A stretch of DNA of 5,206 bases from Alphaproteobacteria bacterium (GTDB taxonomy: Bacteria > Pseudomonadota > Alphaproteobacteria > Rhodobacterales > Rhodobacteraceae), in NCBI GenBank assembly GCA_003696705.1, contig RFGD01000242.1:1-5206 (forward strand), in the 5' to 3' direction. Positions 4,986 through 5,206 of the stretch are shown in pieces. How positions within the stretch are numbered: position 1 is the first letter of the stretch; every line of letters begins with the position of its first letter. The notes under the pieces were generated by a model. The model did not search any database, was not told the DNA's origin, and was given only the letters and a program-made list of their open reading frames with translations. The translations under genes and the position numbers were made by a program.

Positions 4986-5195
4986 CTAGCGCCCCTTTCC
5001 GCCCTTTTGGGGCCGCATCGCCCGCGCCCGTTCGGCGGCGGCGCGCAGTTCCTCGGCGATTTCCTCGGCCTCTTCCGGGTCGAAGTCGAGCGGCAGTTCC
5101 ATGCCGTCGGCCTCGACATAGATACGGACCATCCCAAGGGTGGTCGGGCCGATCTGAAGGTTCGCGGCGATGTCGCTTTCCTTGTCGATTCCCAT
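4986..5195 (-). CDS. Small acidic DUF6324-like protein
   Basis: A 69-residue protein of unknown function whose N-terminal half (MGIDKESDIAANLQIGPTT, then GMVRIYVEADGMELPLDFDP) resembles small conserved rhodobacteral proteins annotated as DUF6324; the family name is given from memory. Residues 20-38 look like a beta hairpin, and 40-60 (PEEAEEIAEELRAAAERARAM) form a charged amphipathic helix with acidic and then basic faces. The tail is basic (PQKGGKGR). There is no signal peptide or membrane segment, so it is probably cytoplasmic and may act through protein contact. The start is certain within the window: an in-frame TGA (5204-5202) lies 6 nt upstream of the ATG, and GGTGA at 5206-5202 could serve as a weak ribosome binding site. 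That TGA could also be the stop of an upstream gene in the same operon, which cannot be seen. It converges on mmcB. Confidence 0.82.
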   Translation of the reverse strand: MGIDKESDIAANLQIGPTTLGMVRIYVEADGMELPLDFDPEEAEEIAEELRAAAERARAMRPQKGGKGR

Positions 5196-5206
5196 TCGGC
5201 GTCACC

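Overview
The window is compact, GC-rich DNA whose gene content and order look like a member of the Rhodobacterales (Alphaproteobacteria). The signs are a RibB with a decayed RibA-like tail in a ribB-ribH-nusB cluster, an MmcB-family repair gene (an alphaproteobacterial family), and a small acidic protein that resembles the rhodobacteral DUF6324 family. The genus cannot be told from the sequence. This is core chromosome: I see no mobile element, CRISPR array, phage gene, rRNA or tRNA.

Layout. Positions 1-2093 (+) hold the end of a riboflavin operon. The 3' part of ribB (5' end outside the window) is followed 4 nt later by ribH, which overlaps nusB by 4 nt (ATGA). RibB and RibH make and use the four-carbon precursor of the riboflavin ring system; NusB is the rRNA antitermination factor commonly found next to ribH. 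Positions 2083-2841 (-) encode an endonuclease/exonuclease/phosphatase-fold metallohydrolase that converges on nusB and overlaps its end by 11 bp. A 118-bp divergent promoter region then separates it from a GTG-started, YjdF/DUF2238-like membrane protein (2960-3619, +), followed by a perfect hairpin. Positions 3730-4059 (+) encode a two-helix small membrane protein with a Pro-Val repeat tail.

Positions 4060-4453 form the only long gap. It holds one perfect hairpin and, at its right end, a promoter with a near-consensus alphaproteobacterial LexA (SOS) box just upstream of mmcB (4454-4915, +), a predicted PD-(D/E)XK-fold DNA repair protein. mmcB converges on the small DUF6324-like gene (4986-5195, -) across a 70-bp gap with two hairpins.

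The most interesting signals are regulatory: the candidate LexA operator inside the mmcB promoter, two genes whose predicted transcription starts lie at or beside the start codon (leaderless mRNAs), and a RibB whose second domain has lost the GTP cyclohydrolase II zinc cysteines. I found no evidence of an undescribed multi-gene system.
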